Part shown: positions 11,401 to 25,114 of the stretch, piece after piece
Numbering within the stretch: position 1 is the first letter of the stretch
Layout: each line of letters opens with the position of its first letter
NCBI GenBank assembly: GCA_039602395.1
Contig: JBCNJP010000008.1
Span: 71,912,825 to 71,976,824 of the forward strand
Source: Deinandra increscens subsp. villosa
Lineage: Eukaryota > Streptophyta > Magnoliopsida > Asterales > Asteraceae
Direction: 5' to 3'
DNA length: 64,000 bases
Translations under genes and position numbers: made by a program
The notes under the pieces: generated by a model
What the model saw: the letters and a program-made list of their open reading frames with translations, nothing else
The model's database searches: none
What the model was told of the DNA's origin: nothing

Positions 11401-14400
11401 TTTCTTTCTCTGTAGGTTTCTAAAGAATATTTTCCTGATGTAGCTGTTGGGTATGAAGATCCTCGTGTCACACTCCATGTTGGTGATGGTACACAATACA
11501 CACATGCAACAAAATCTTGTTTTCTAACATCTAGTTTTTATGTATTAGTTTTATATAGACTTGATCATTTAATCTGTCAGGAGTTGCATTTCTAAAGGCT
11601 GCCCAAGCAGGAAGTTATGATGCTGTTATAGTTGATTCTTCAGATCCAATAGGTATACTTCTATAGAGGTTGCATTTCTTACTTGTTTACCTAATAATGG
11701 GTTGATTTGGGTTGTCTTTGCATATTTTACAAGTGAAGCCCTTAAAACTTATCTAAAAGCAAGTTTTGGGTTAAATTCTCATATGAGTAGACGGATTCAA
11801 CTATCAAGCAAGTTGAAAGTTGCCCAAAGTGTTTTCCAAGCTTAAAATTTTCTACGATACTTTATTTTAAGATGGCAATTCCCGACACGACACGACACGG
11901 AAAATATCAGATTTTGGGTTGGCATATCTAAAACGTTTAAAAAACGAGTCATTTTTAATTAAATGTTTCGTGTTCTGGTTGACCTGTTTAATTAAACAGG
12001 TCATGTTCGGGTTGACATGTTTAGCCCATCTAGTTAAATTGGCCGACTTGTCAACTTGATTAGTGAAACAAGTTGACCCACTAACCTATTTCTAACCCTG
12101 TTTACAACCTACTAACCTGATTAACACATTGACACTTGATTATTACTTTCCAACCTGTCAACCTGTTTATACGATTTTACGCATGTGCGGGTTAAGGTTG
12201 AGTTTTTGACACGAATAAAAATATGGGTCGTATTCGGGTTTAACAGTTCAACCTGTCAACCTGACACCATTGACATTTGACAGCTGTATATTATTAAAAA
12301 AAAATTAGAAATTTGTGCCGCACAAGAAGTCGAATCTGGCGCCAATCCCCTTAGAAGAAATTAAATAGTTCTTATACCAATATAGCTTTTAGCCCATATT
12401 TAGTACACTGTACACTAATCATATACTCTACATCACAAAATTATTGTCCATATTACAGTTTGAGTTTGTGCCAAAATTATTGTCCAGTTTTACATTGGTA
12501 ATTAATATTTACTGTTTTTCCCATTTTACCTTTAATTACTATTGTGGTAAATGTTGCAAGTCAATGGTAGTTTTAACTGCATTAAGCCTAGAATTGGCAT
12601 TCTGTTAATTAAATCTCATTAATTGCACATATTCTAACTTGTGCGTCTTTTTTTAAAGTTTTTGGACTGTAATTTTGGGACGAAGGGAGTAATATAAATA
12701 TGAAATGGATGAAAGTTGTTAATGGTGTGACCCCTTCGGACCTAAATTTACCCAAACCTATTCTGACCTGTTACCTAACCTGAATGACCTCTATTTTTCT
12801 CCCATCTATGCAACACTTTTATGAAATGAACCTGGTCAATTTGATAAATTCGGGTTTCTTTTTAATCAGGGCCTGCACAAGAACTTTTTGAGAAACCGTT
12901 CTTTGAGTCAGTTGCAAAAGCACTTCGTCCAGGGGGCGTTATGTGTACTCAGGCTGAAAGCATATGGCTCCACATGGATATTATTGAAGGCATTGTTGGA
13001 AATTGCCGCCAGATCTTTGGAGGTTCTGTTAACTACGCGTGGACCACGGTTCCTACATATCCAAGGTAATATGAACGTCTTCAATTCTTGATTTGGGTTT
13101 ATCTTATTTCAAATGGGTAGAATAAAAATATTAACTAAAAAGGAAACGGTTGAAAGATGGCCATATTGTAAGTTAATTTTATATGGGGGGGGGGGGGGGG
13201 GATCATTATGTATAAAGTTGTTGGACGAAATATGCATAAATTTAACTTCTGAGCGAAGAAAAGGGGGAGGCCAGCCGCCCCTCAGCCCCTTAAAAGCTTC
13301 GCCCATGAATGTAACTGTAATAACTAAATTTGCTTTATTGAAATGTTAGACTATTACTGTAGCAATATGTTTCTTATAGCTATATTTAACACACGTTATT
13401 AATAGTTACGTATCATTAAATGTGCTTCTGGTCAAGCAGACTTGACACATGGTTTTGATCTGACCCTTTTTTTCCAAGTAATCTCGAAATTGAAAGGTTT
13501 ATTTGGGTTTTCTTTTATCTCTAACGGATCAACTTGGTAAAAATGAAAATGTTCACCGGTTATAAGTTTCTCGCTCATATAACCTACAAAATTGTTTTTT
13601 TTTAAAATATTGTAATAATATATTCCTAGTGGTTATTATAATGCACAATTAATTAATAAAAACCTGAAAGTGCTCTAGTTAACCTTACTAGACACTACCT
13701 TTTACTAGAAATCTCTGTTTCGATACGAACCTGTTTTCCAAGGTAACCACACAAGCTGGTGGTTTAGGCTTTATATACTATTGTATTTTGAAGGTGTTTA
13801 TTCAGTTTTTATTTTATCTCTCAAGGGGTCAAATGGGTAAAACAAAAAACTATAAGGAAAACAGGTTTAAATTCGCCCAAAGTGTTACTTTTAGTAATCT
13901 ATTATACTAAAGTAAACATTATTATTATAAAGTAATTTTCTTTCTTGTAATAATCTTAATACAAGCTGTCAAGCTGCCAGCAAAAAAGTTGGAGAGAAAG
14001 TGTTTCTGGGGAGCTTGGCTCGTATTTGCATTTTTCGGTTTTGACCCCTTGCCCAATCTGCCATTCTGTCCCATGTACCAATTTATTGTTTTGACCATAT
14101 AATGAAAATGCACTACCCAAACGACTGAAGCCAGATTTATTCTTTTTAGTTATCCTTCAGTTTTTTGGATTTATTTTAATCCTTTTTAATATTTGACTCC
14201 AATGTGACTTCAGTGGGGTCATTGGCTTCATGTTATGTTCAACTGAGGGACCAGACGTTGATTTCAAGAACCCAATCAACCCAATAGATGAAAAGGAAGA
14301 CCACAACACGTCCACGGTACCCTTGAAATTCTACAACCGTGAGGTATTTTTCAATCACTCTCAAAATATGTCAACACTTAACCCGGTATTTCGAATTGTT

Positions 14401-15323
14401 CGTTAAAACTGCTAATCCGTTTATATAAGCTTTTGGAATAAGCAACTTTAAACTGCTTATTTCACTTGCAAGTAATCAGATAAGTAGTGCTTATAGCACC
14501 AAGTCTAGATGAACTTTACACTTTTTTTTAATGATTTAGCAACCAATTTTATATAAAATCCAACAATTGAACGGAATTATTATCTATCATCAATTACAGC
14601 TTCAATACTTCATTTCAACTGATTTTCCTTGTGTCACTGGTTGATGTATGCCAGTTGTCACATCAGATGCCACAAATGCGGAATGCTGTTTATGTGCAAT
14701 AAAATCTAAGAAAACAAGATTAGTTGCAAGTTTTAAATATGGTTTTCTTAAAAAGTTTATATTTTAATAGTTGCCAAATAAAATTCACATGATATATGGA
14801 CTATAATGACAAATAAGATGTGATGTGGTGCGATTATAAAATCAGCAAAAACTAACATGCTTATTAGTTGCTATGGCCGGTGTAAAGTTTAATTTGGTTG
14901 CTACTAGTTAAAACAAACAAACATACCATGTAAAATTCTACTCAATAGTAGGGTTTGAGGAGGATGAGATGCAAACGTACCTTACCTTACCTCTATCACG
15001 GATAAAGACTTTCATACAATTTGGTTGTTAAAATACGAAGAGCAAATTGGTTTCTGTTTTGCATCTAATCTAAAGTTGGCTCTTAAAATAGGAAAAAGGT
15101 GCAAAGGTTGTATCTATGTTCCGTATTTCGCTTAGTTTATCAAACAACTTATTGCTGCACTGAAATAGAAAAGGCAGATTAACAAGTCTAGTAAGCAATT
15201 CCTAATTCTTCACTATATCTTCTAAAACTTTTCTGGTGTTTCCACATACAGATTCATGCAGCTGCTTTTTGTTTGCCTTCTTTTGCCAAGAAAGTGATTG
15301 AATCCAAAACCGAAAAACTATGA
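8475..15323 (+). CDS. SPDS: spermidine synthase (putrescine aminopropyltransferase)
   Basis: Nine exons: 8475-8598, 9774-9850, 9977-10099, 10480-10584, 11416-11488, 11581-11652, 12870-13065, 14214-14343 and 15252-15323. They give 323 residues, the family's usual length. The enzyme transfers aminopropyl from decarboxylated S-adenosylmethionine to putrescine in the cytosol. The nucleotide-binding motif GGGDGGVLRE starts near residue 113 and the gate/catalytic stretch VIVDSSDPIGPAQELF near 183, with the key aspartates at 186 and 189. Conserved blocks YQDVMVFQSATYGKVLVLDG and ERDECAYQEMISHLPLCSIP are intact. The Ala/Gly/Ser-rich N-terminus (1-35) is typical of plant SPDS. Introns of 0.4-1.2 kb carry transposon remnants, but all splice sites are canonical. 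Spermine or thermospermine synthase is less likely, because the PLCSIPNPKK block is of SPDS type. Confidence 0.97.
11870..12290. repeat. degenerate TIR-element remnant in SPDS intron 6
   Basis: The phrase GATGGCAATTCCCGACACGA opens a stretch rich in ACACGAC, GGGTT and AACCTG words. The same vocabulary (GGCAA...GACACGA, CGTGTC) recurs at 37240-37550 and 45728-46224, so this looks like a decayed member of a hAT-like MITE group. Confidence 0.45.
13175..13312. repeat. transposon end fragment with 17-G run in SPDS intron 7
   Basis: A run of 17 G (13185-13201) is followed by GAGGCCAGCCGCCCCTCAGC and AAGCTTCGCCCATG. The latter resembles the ends of plant hAT-type elements, which often read AAGCTTCGCCCCTG. 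A related end with GTGGCGGACCTA lies near 43543. Confidence 0.35.
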
Positions 15324-16389
15324 AAAAAGAAGGCGAAACAGCTCATGTAAACTTTCTTGTCTTCTGATTGTTGATGGAAGGCAGTTCGTTTGTTCTTCTT
15401 CATGATCAATCAGAGTCAGAATAATATCAAGTTTTCGTGTCAATCACCGGGTTGTGGGTTCGGTACCTTTTTGTATCTGAGTACTTTAAAGTTAAGCTTC
15501 AGGCCATGAGTTACATACATATAAGAATAACTTATGTTGTGTAGAATTTATTTCCTTTCCATAAATTTTATGGGGATTTTTTAACGTTAAAACTTAAAAC
15601 ATGATCTCTTTGGCTTCTATTTCTATAATTTTTTGGTACCTATTGTGTATATTTGAGTTGGGCCTGGTAGACATCTTTTATTATGGACCCTGATAAAAAT
15701 TGGCCTTTTGGGCTGAAGTGTCCCCTTAATTTTTTTTGTGATTTAGTTAAGTGTAGAAGCAGAATAAATAGTAAAAAGCAATAAAAATATATTATTTATT
15801 TGAAATAGAAAATATGAGAAATATGATGTGAGATGATTGTAGAAAACGATTGATATATTTAAAAAATAGTGATTATTAGCTAATTTATCTTATCTTTTTT
15901 TATTATCTCAAATGCTTGTAAGATAATATCTATCATAATACTCTCTGATCATTTTTACTTCTTATGGAAGGTTATTTACATATACTCTGTGCAAAATTAT
16001 GTTAGTGTCATTAATGGTTTTCTCTAATAAAATGGTGAAATACCAGAGCGTTTGTAGCCTCTAGTATTTTATTATATGTAGTAATATGTTTTTTTTAAGG
16101 TCTTTGATTAAAATAAAACAACTAGCAAGACCTTATATTAAATATAGGATCAAAAAGAAAAGTAAAAGAACATCAATCACCTATTATTGAAGATGCGATT
16201 ATTTTTGACAAACAAAACACTACGTAGATAAATTTACACCTACACTTGTTATTAGGGCTGTTATTTATTCTTGTTGATTCCTGGTGCAACTTCCATCTAA
16301 GCACCTATACTTTCATCTTAGATTTACTCACTTTTTTACCCTCGTTGCCATTCAACCCCCCTCAATTACAAAGTCATCACGACTCTAAT

Positions 16390-16735
16390 CTTATGGAAGG
16401 CCAGAAATGTAAAAGAGTTTGAAAATAAGAATTCTTATCCTGCTCTAATTTTAGGCTTAGCGGTGCTAGAACCATCAAGATTGGTGAATCGGCATATTCG
16501 TTTGCAACTCATTTAGAAATATTACCTGAATGGTAACAAGAAATAAAAAAAACATCGGTTTCTCCTGGATCAAGAACCGTGCAAAGATTGTCGATCTAGA
16601 TTGGTTTAAATGGTATAATTGTGCTTTGTACTCCACTTAATTGTTTCTTTAATTTGTTTTGTTTTTCTCTCTAGCTTTTTACTGGTTGTTTGTTTTTTTT
16701 TTTTTGTAATCCTTACTGGCTGTTCAAAAATATAA
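16390..16735 (+). pseudogene. L1-type LINE 3' end, decayed
   Basis: Broken frames carry LWKARNVKEFENK-like text (near 16396), typical of the region after the reverse transcriptase in plant L1 elements. Further on comes WIKNRAKIVDLDWFKW (near 16570), typical of the LINE C-terminus. The stretch ends with CTGGCTGTTCAAAAATATAA, a common plant LINE 3' tail. Several stops and frame shifts show it is dead. The 5' part of the element was not found. Confidence 0.6.
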
Positions 16736-19224
16736 GTTAACACCGTTTTTTACCAACGCCATTTTAGACGGAATCTTGTTAGTCCCCACACGTCAAACAA
16801 AAGTTTTAACTTTCAAAGCGATCCATCGAAGCCATGGTATTTTTAACGGGAAACTTTTCGGGCCATGCTTTTGGATCTTCTTTTTAACACCATGACATAT
16901 ATCCCCACGTCCGTCAATCTGACCTCCTCAATAAGCTGGGCCAGAGAGTTAAGAGATGCTTGATGAATATTAAGGTCCGGTTTTTTAAATTTATTATTGT
17001 AATTTAATTGTTTAGCCAAGATGATTGAGGGTTTCAATTTAATGATAAAAGGTGAAAAATTTAAATTATTATTGTAATTAAAGCTGCTATTATTTTTACT
17101 TTTTACTAGAGTGTCAATTTATTGGTTGTCCTAGCCTAGGTGGGCCCATACCATTCTCATAATACTATCATGATGAAAAATGGTTGAAAAATTGTTTAGC
17201 CAAAGTTTGACCAGTTATCATGACTTGATGTACAACACACAAAAAGCTAACATCAGAAGCTTCCTTACTTCAATCATTTGTACAACACATGTAACCATCT
17301 TCACATGTATAAAACTTCTTTTGAGTACTTTTATATTCCTTCAATTTTATTGTCTATAAACACTTCATTTTATATTTTTTCATGAACTTTATATTATTAT
17401 TTATTAAAATAATCATTCTAAACAACATAGGCTGGTGTAGTGAAGTTAATTTTCTTTAAATTTACTTCTTTTATAAATCATTTAGTTGTAATTTTCTTTT
17501 TTATTGATACTTTAGTGAATATAAATTTTATATGAAGTTAAAAATGAAATAATTAATTTTTAAGGGTCCAAAAAAATAAGGAAAATTATGAGAAGTAGCC
17601 TAACTAACATGACAAGGGCAAAACAAAGTGGGTCCAAAAGAGCAGCAACATATCGTAGTGGATTAAGGTAATGTGTTTATCTTCATATCCTAAATGATCA
17701 AGTACGTAGGGTTGTTTATGGGTTAAAGTCGAGTCGAGCTAACACTAGGGCGAATTTGGTATTAGTTTTGAGGTAGCCCGTGTTACCCTTTAAACTCGTA
17801 ACGTGAAATGATTTTTTATTTTGAATTTTTGGTTTGTACCCAGCTAGGAGCTCAGCACCTTGGATCCCACTCTCTCGGTCCTTGTCAAAAAAATATTGTA
17901 TGCTACTCCTTAAAGAAGAACATTAGTTCCGCCTCTGAGCTAAGACTAGATGAGTTCGAGTCAACACCATCTCTAGCTCAAGCAAGTAATACATGTCAAG
18001 GTAACTCGACTCGTATTTGGCTTGCTTCTAACTTGCTTTAATTTTATGTTTTTGAAATAGGTAACTTTATAGAATAGTAAACAAGTTTCTAAATGTATTC
18101 TACTAAAGACACTTCAAAGTTTTTTGTCCCATTAAAGTCACTTTACTTTTATTAGAGTGTTTACAATCTTGTATAGTGTTTTTGTAAATGTTAAAATTTT
18201 ATAAAGTTAACTTAGGCAAATAAAACATATATGAATCTTGATTATATTTGATGATTATTTATTTAAATAACTTTAAATAGGAGGTTATTATGAATGGCAA
18301 ACTTAAAGTTACTAATTTTAGTATTACTCGTTTGAACAGGCCAACAATTATAATTACTCAATTCAATTCAAGTAAGTTATTAAATAATAACCAAGTTTAA
18401 TAATTGCTCAATTCAAATCAAATTTGAAGACCTATCACTAGCGCTCTCATATTAGTGATAGTAACAAAGGTATGTTTGTTTGTTTGTGTTAATCAAAGTA
18501 GATAAAAATTTACTTTTTAGAATAAAAAAATATAACATATATATGTTAAAAAAATATAATATAAATAAAAAAAGAAAACATGTTTTCTACATTCACCCTT
18601 GAAGAAAAGGGTTTTCACAAGGGAAGAAAGGCTGAACTTATGCTTCTTTCTTTATGATTTTGTACCAAAGCATATACTTGTCCAAAATTTTAACCCAAGA
18701 TTTTGACATCTTATGCCTTCACGTGATCGATCGTATTTATAACCGCTTCTCATAAAGTTTGCTTCCTTTTAGTGTAAAGGATATAAATTAGACATGTGTA
18801 TTTAGGACAGAGCTTGTAAAGCACAATCATAATTCAATTGTCGTTCAAAAAAGTAGAGTTTGTTTGTATTTATCTCGTGTTTATCCTTATTCAAATAGTG
18901 GAGATTTCCATCCTATAAAATAGGTAACTAGTGGATTTTAATTGTGAATTTATTGTTAGAAAAAAAATCTATAAAAAATAGAGAGAAACATTATAAAGCT
19001 TGATAGAACATTTTAATCAAATTAAATCACCGTTGCAATGAGTTTAGACAAAAAGAACACCATATTGAAGAGAATGTAATTCTATCACCTTTTACCTTCT
19101 TTTTGAACGCCTTGCCTGACATATCATGAAGAGAAGCTCATACATCAGTCATAGCTTATTTATCTTATCAGTTCAAGAGGAAACCTACGACTGTGTGACC
19201 CCCCTCCCCCGCGTCTATCAGATT

Positions 19225-19427
19225 GTGACCTCAAAAGACCACAGCTATAATCATCATTTTCTATGCTATTGGAGGCTGCCCAAAGTTCAACTCGTCGACT
19301 CGCTAGAATATCGGAAATGCTCGTTCGATTGTCGCTCGCTTTCGAATCGTCGGTTCGATTTGAAACGAATTGAACTTGTAACCTCAAAAGACCACAAGCT
19401 ATAATCATCATTTTCTATGCTATTGGA
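19225..19427. repeat. 49-bp direct repeat flanking a GC-richer 104-bp segment
   Basis: The block running from ACCTCAAAAGACCACA to TTTTCTATGCTATTGGA occurs at 19225-19273 and again, almost identical, at 19378-19427. Between them lies a CG-rich segment with TCGTCGACTCGC and TCGGTTCGATTTG words. Confidence 0.7.
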
Positions 19428-19499
19428 CCAATAGGTCATTTGCTATTATCTTTTATCTAAATGTAGTATTATTATAACTTTTGAAAGATGTTTGTTAAG

Positions 19500-19720
19500 T
19501 ATTACCATATCTTTTAGCTAACAAGGGTTTCCCTCTTGTGGGCTCGGTGAATGGTGGTTTCATGGTGGGTCAAGCTGCTTTAAAAACTATTTTGGGCAAA
19601 TTGACAAAACACGAGAAAATGTGTCTATACCATTTGCTTTTGATATTTTTGGATTCTTTGTGTCTGAGCCTGAGGCCATAGAGCTACTTAGTAGAATTCA
19701 ACGGGTTATACATGGTAATG
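19500..19720 (+). pseudogene. decayed transposon-derived coding fragment
   Basis: One frame reads NGGFMVGQAALKT...KLTKHEKM; after a shift another reads VSIPFAFDIFGFFVSEPEAI then LLSRIQRVIHGNV. I recognise this arrangement from multicopy, transposon-associated plant ORFs, but cannot name the element class with certainty. At least one frameshift and no start or end codons are seen. Confidence 0.45.
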
Positions 19721-20649
19721 TTATAACTCCAAGATCTATCAGTTTAGTTATTAAAAATGTTTAGTTTTACTATCCAAAAATGTCTAGCAACGCAACTTTT
19801 ATCTGTTTACATCATATTTTGATATAAACTTTTTGATGCATCTCTGTTAAAAAAATGTTGATGCATTTCTTATAGCAATTCTACTTCAAACTAGTTATAA
19901 TAGTGCATATAAACTAATTACACCATTATATTTGGCATGTACCCTAATACTATTTCTAAATAGTAAATCTACATATGTTATTAGCATGATATTTAAACCA
20001 TTGTAAAAGAAAATTCATATTTACAAGAAAATTTGATATTGATAGTTCACATATGTTGAGTTTGTGTTCCTTTGTGTGATGCTCACACTTATGATTTTAG
20101 AAGGTGCCAAGAATTGCAGGCACACCACTTAGGTTGGAAATTGAACTATTTTTGGTATATTAGAAAATAATAAAAAATTAGGAACAAACCAATCACTTAT
20201 GTTTATAGGGGTTGTAATTTCAGCATCCCAAGAAACTCACTGAAATTTATAGTTGGATTTTAATCATATTTTATATATTTAATTTTGAACGCAGTAGAGA
20301 AGACAAATTAAGTAGAATTTCAGAATTTCCAAAATATTATAATATGACTAGAATAGACACAAAAATAAAAATAATCCAAGCATGAGAGGATTATTTTGGA
20401 ATCTTTGGAGATGAACGGTTAGATACTGAGATTTTGCTTCCTTTATTGTCTCCCTATCGGTTTACACCATCCTAGTGGCAATGTGGTTACCACCATTTTG
20501 GTGGTTACACCCTAGCACACCGGTTTGTAGGTATGACATTCAACAAATATACGAGAACACGAGGTCCACCGGTTTTTCAAGGAAACTGTGTAGTATCCAT
20601 TGAAAAAACTAGGAAATTAGGAGTGGTCAAACTATCATATTATGTGGCA

Positions 20650-21260
20650 GGGTCTGTACAAACGAGATGATCATCCACATTCGACACTAATGTTTGAAGA
20701 GGTTGCATCACAATATGGCTGGATTTAGCATTCGCTTTTTGGTGTTGCCGGCTCAAACAATGGCATTAGTGTTTTAGATTAATCGCGTGTTTTTGTTAAC
20801 ATCATAGAAGGATATGCATCGGGGTGTTCGTTTATTGCAAAGGACACGAAGTATGAGCAAGGCTATTATCTTACATATGCGACTTATCCAGAATGATCAA
20901 CATTTATCAAGTCGTTTACTTGTCCTCATCTGGACGATGATAAACGATAGTACTTTAAAAAGACTCATGAGTCATGACTTGACCAGAAAGGATGTCGAAC
21001 ATGCATTCGATATGTTGAAGAAGAAATGACATATGATTGCAAAACTTCCATATATGTGGCATAAGGACAAAATTCATTTTGCAATTGTTAGTGCAAGCGT
21101 GTTTTAACAGCAATGTATACTGTTTTGATTTTACATAGTATGAAATTAGAGGAAATGCGGCAAGCGATTTGTCAACACTATGATGAAGGTGCTAACACTA
21201 CCACGTTCACTCAACAAAGAAAAACTAAAATAAGCAGATCGTATGAAGATACGAAATAGA
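20650..21260 (+). pseudogene. PIF/Harbinger transposase relic (DDE_Tnp_4 type)
   Basis: Pieces in order match the C-terminal half of plant Harbinger transposases. LMFEEVASQYGWI is followed by a stop and HSLFGVAGSNNGISVLD. Then come CSFIAKDTKYEQGYYLTYAT, STFIKSFTCP, and in another frame RKDVEHAFDMLKKK and IAKLPYMWHKDKIHFAIV. At least four in-frame stops and frame changes make it non-functional. TWA-flanked MITEs at 7416-7691 and 28453-28804 are of a type such transposases mobilise, though this copy need not be their partner. Confidence 0.75.
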
Positions 21261-23158
21261 CAATTATACATATCAACGAGCAATTATCTCAATGGTACAA
21301 GACTATGATGGAGACCTGAGCTGTCCAGTTTTACCATCAAGTGTTAAAATTCACTTGGTGGTTTTTCCTGGGAAGTGTCTGGATGTGCCTTGTCCCCCTA
21401 GCACCCTTGAGAGTATAGTTATGCTCCATGTTATCTCGGGTGTAAGTGACCCTTTACGCCATGAGAATCCCCAGGGTGGAAAGATGTTTCAAATAGCGGT
21501 TTCAAAAAAAGATAATTGCACAATATTCTTAGACCTGATTTAGTGGAATATGTTTGGAAAAATCGTGAACAAGGTTGACGTGGTGTGTTTATGTTATATA
21601 GAGAAAAATATCTTATACGAGAGAGTGAGTACTAGTGGCGACACTTAGCTCAATATCAGCGGCATTCTGAACCTTTAGCGGCGACACGTAGCCATTAACG
21701 ACGAGCTTTTAGCGGCAACATATGTCCTCGCTATTAAACTTAAATCCTGCAAAGGTCATACCTTTTGAAATTCCTGTTCTGAAAATAAGTAACTAAAAAT
21801 AAAAAATACAACATATATATAAAAAAGTTTTATAGAGAGTTGTATATATGGACCAAAATACATTTGGTTTTGCAATATCATGGTGTTAAATAAGAGTGAA
21901 ATTTAGTTTTTCCTTATGATAAGGGTTCATATACACTCGATGACAAAAAGAAATTAAGGGAGGGCGGTATGGTCCGCTGCTTCAAGCGGCTAGTTGGACG
22001 GCTTCCGCGGCTACCACCCCCACCTTTGCAGCTTTGATTCACGGTTTCGCTGCTTCAATTTGTAGCTTTTGCGGCTTTTTCCAAACTCAAGCAGCTATGA
22101 GAGTGGGTGGATATCTAGGCAAGTTGTTCCACACAATTACCATAATACCACTAATAATTTATCAAAATGCCACTACCTTTGAAACTTTAAATTTCAAGCT
22201 TTAAGGCTTCAAACTTTTTTTTTTCTCTTTCTACATAATGAATGTATCTTAAGCTTCATAATTTCAAAATGTAACTATACCCTTCACCCTAAAACGTTAA
22301 AAAAATAGATGTACTATGTACATATGAGACATAAATGATGACTTGAATGGTCAAAAGTCCAAAGGACGGTTATAATTGTCAGTCAACTACTACTTTATGG
22401 TCATTGGGATCGGTCCACTTCATGAGACTTATATTCTACTTTATGGTCATTCACTATTTTTAAGCAAAATTAAAAGTAATCACAATTTTTTTACTTCGAA
22501 CGCTAGAAGTATTATCATTTCACATAAAATCATGAGTTTACATAACTTTTGCCTCACATTAAACTAAGATTATAATCTTCTGCAATCATATTGGTTTGAT
22601 TTTGTACTTAGTTACGAATGATCATCGGTGTTGGTGACGCGTTTTAATTTCATCAGCCTTAGGATTTCTCAGTAAGTATTATATGTCTAATGATCACGGA
22701 AATAGTAGTAGAGTAGAGTAGAAATCATCAATACATAACTAAAAAATTCTTAAGGGGTAACACACGCATAAAATTTCTTTTAAGGGATTGCAGACGTACA
22801 AAAAATCCAAAAAAATCTGTCAAAAAACCAAAGATTCCAAAAAAATTCCACTTCATGTACAAGTTTAATTAATGAGTACCACCCTGAGTAGAATACGTAA
22901 ACGTTTACCGTTTGAAAAAAGTTATTGAAACGATCAAGTGAGGGGTGCGAATTCCCAGTTTTACCCTTCCATTTTGCCTTGTTAGCTTCTATTCTTTTTA
23001 AGAAAATTCTATTTTATAATATATATTATGTATGTATACAGAGACTTTATATAGAAGACACTATCTATATAAAGGATAAAAATGGTGTTTTGTTAAATTT
23101 CTCTACTTCTAGAGAAAAAGATAGATATAAAGTGTGTGTTTTTAGAGAGAGAAAAAGA

Positions 23159-24557
23159 ATGGAGGAACAACTAAGCCAATCAAGTGTAACTCATCTTCTT
23201 CAACACACATTGAGAAGCTTTTGCATCCATGAAAACTCTCAATGGGTTTATGCAGTTTTTTGGAGGATCTTGCCTAGAAACTACCCACCTCCCAAGTAAA
23301 TTGTTTATTTATTTATTTTAGTTATATTCATTCATCATAATTCAATTAAAATTCACAAAAAATAGAAACAAAGGTCTTATCTTTTCTTAATTTGTTAATC
23401 ATAGATGGGATACTCATGGTGGAGCATATGATAGGTCAAGAGGCAACAGAAGAAATTGGTACATAAGTTAATCAAATTTAAGCCAACTTAATATTATAAT
23501 TATGATTTTTGTATGATTATATGTTTACAACTTCTCTATTAAAGGAATAATTAATTCTTTTTTTTTTCTAAATAAATAGGATATTGGCATGGGAGGATGG
23601 TTTCTGTAACTTTGAAGCCTCAAACCATGAATACCAACAATACCAAGGCCTTCAACCTGAGCTTTTCTTCAAGATGTCCCATGAAATTTACAATTTCGGC
23701 GAAGGGTATTTCTGGAATTTACTTTCTTTTTTACGTAGTACTTTCCTATTTTAACGAGGCTCTCGCGTGAGCATGGTCAGTGGATGGCGGGTTCTTCGTC
23801 TGATTTACACATCCTTATCATGTATTTATATAAAAAAGTTTTTTTTTCTTCTAAACTTATAGTTGTAACATACTTGTAGGTCGCATGACAACACTTTTAC
23901 CGTTAAATGAAAATCAATACTAAGTAAATTAAGCATGTTCATCAAAAGTAATTTAATCATTTTTAGTTACAAAAATTTCAGGTTAATTGGAAAAGTAGCA
24001 GCAGACCAGAGTCATAAGTGGATTTTTAAAGAGCCAATAGATCAAGAAATTAGTTTCTTGTCTACTTGGAACAACTCAGCAGACTCAGTAAGCTAGCAGA
24101 TTATAAGCCCATTGAATATTATGAAATTTTGAATGTGATAACAAATTAATGCATAAAATTAACTAAAATAAATACATGTATAGAATCAAGCAAACTTTTT
24201 CTAGCTAGGGTTTTCATATTAATTCTCTTTTAGCCATGGTTTAATTAATTGATTTAATTATTTATGGGTACTTGTTTATCGTTTGAATATAACAGCATCC
24301 TAGGACATGGGAGGCTCAGTTTCAAGCCGGTATAAAGGTAGAAGAAGTACAGTATATATACATATAGTACTAACACTCATACTCATACACACACACATAC
24401 ATATACATATTATATAAATTATATATATAGCTTGTTAAGTAACACCTAAATAACTCTTAACGTTTATTTTCAGACTATTGCTTTGGTTGCTGTTAGAGAA
24501 GGTGTTATACAACTTGGATCCATTAACAAGGTTGCCTCTCTCTCTCTCTCTCTCTCT

Positions 24558-24594
<37 letters not shown>

Positions 24595-25066
24595 AAAAGA
24601 TAAATTGGAACCCACCTTGAGTTGGAGAATTGTTGGAACCCGGTCAAAAACGCGGTAAAAAAATGTTTTTTTTTTTGAATTTTTTTATGGTGGTTGTTTA
24701 TGTTATAAACTACCCTTAAATGAAAAAAAAAATAAAAACCGCCTAGTAGATTTTCAGTTACGAAAGAAGTTACATCTGTAACTTTTATGCATATATTTGC
24801 AGTTACGCAAAAGTTACATGTGTAACCTAGACATTTTTTTATATTTTTGCAGTTACGCAAAAGTTACATGTGTAACCTAGACATTTTTTATACTTTTTTA
24901 AAAAAAAATCTAGTAGGCGGTTTTTTGATTTTTTTTTCATTTAAGAGTAGTTTATAACATAAACTACCACCATAAAAAAATTAAGAGAAAAAAAACATTT
25001 TTTTAACCGCGTTTTTGACCGGGTTCTAACGATTCTCCAACTCAAAGTGGGTTCCAAAATACCCCA

Positions 25067-25114
<48 letters not shown>

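Larger units (their letters stand above)
15324..23158. other. 7.8-kb intergenic region, transposon graveyard
   Basis: No intact gene was found. Decayed transposon pieces are listed separately (16390-16735, 19500-19720, 20650-21260) with a flanking direct repeat at 19225-19427. Also present are a block of GCGGC/GCGAC words near 21640-21740 and a C/G-richer AGCGGC stretch near 21960-22110, both probably dispersed repeats. 17040-19120 and 22200-22900 are AT-rich with only meaningless short ORFs. Confidence 0.6.

Noticed and set aside
15430..15480. GGTTGTGGGTTCGGTACC as a tRNA gene or SINE head
   Set aside because: Only a B-box-like phrase is present; no acceptor stem or convincing A box.
24435..24860. 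141-residue minus-strand ORF with IYIYIY and RERERE runs
   Set aside because: Produced by reading the TA and CT microsatellites and element A; not a protein.
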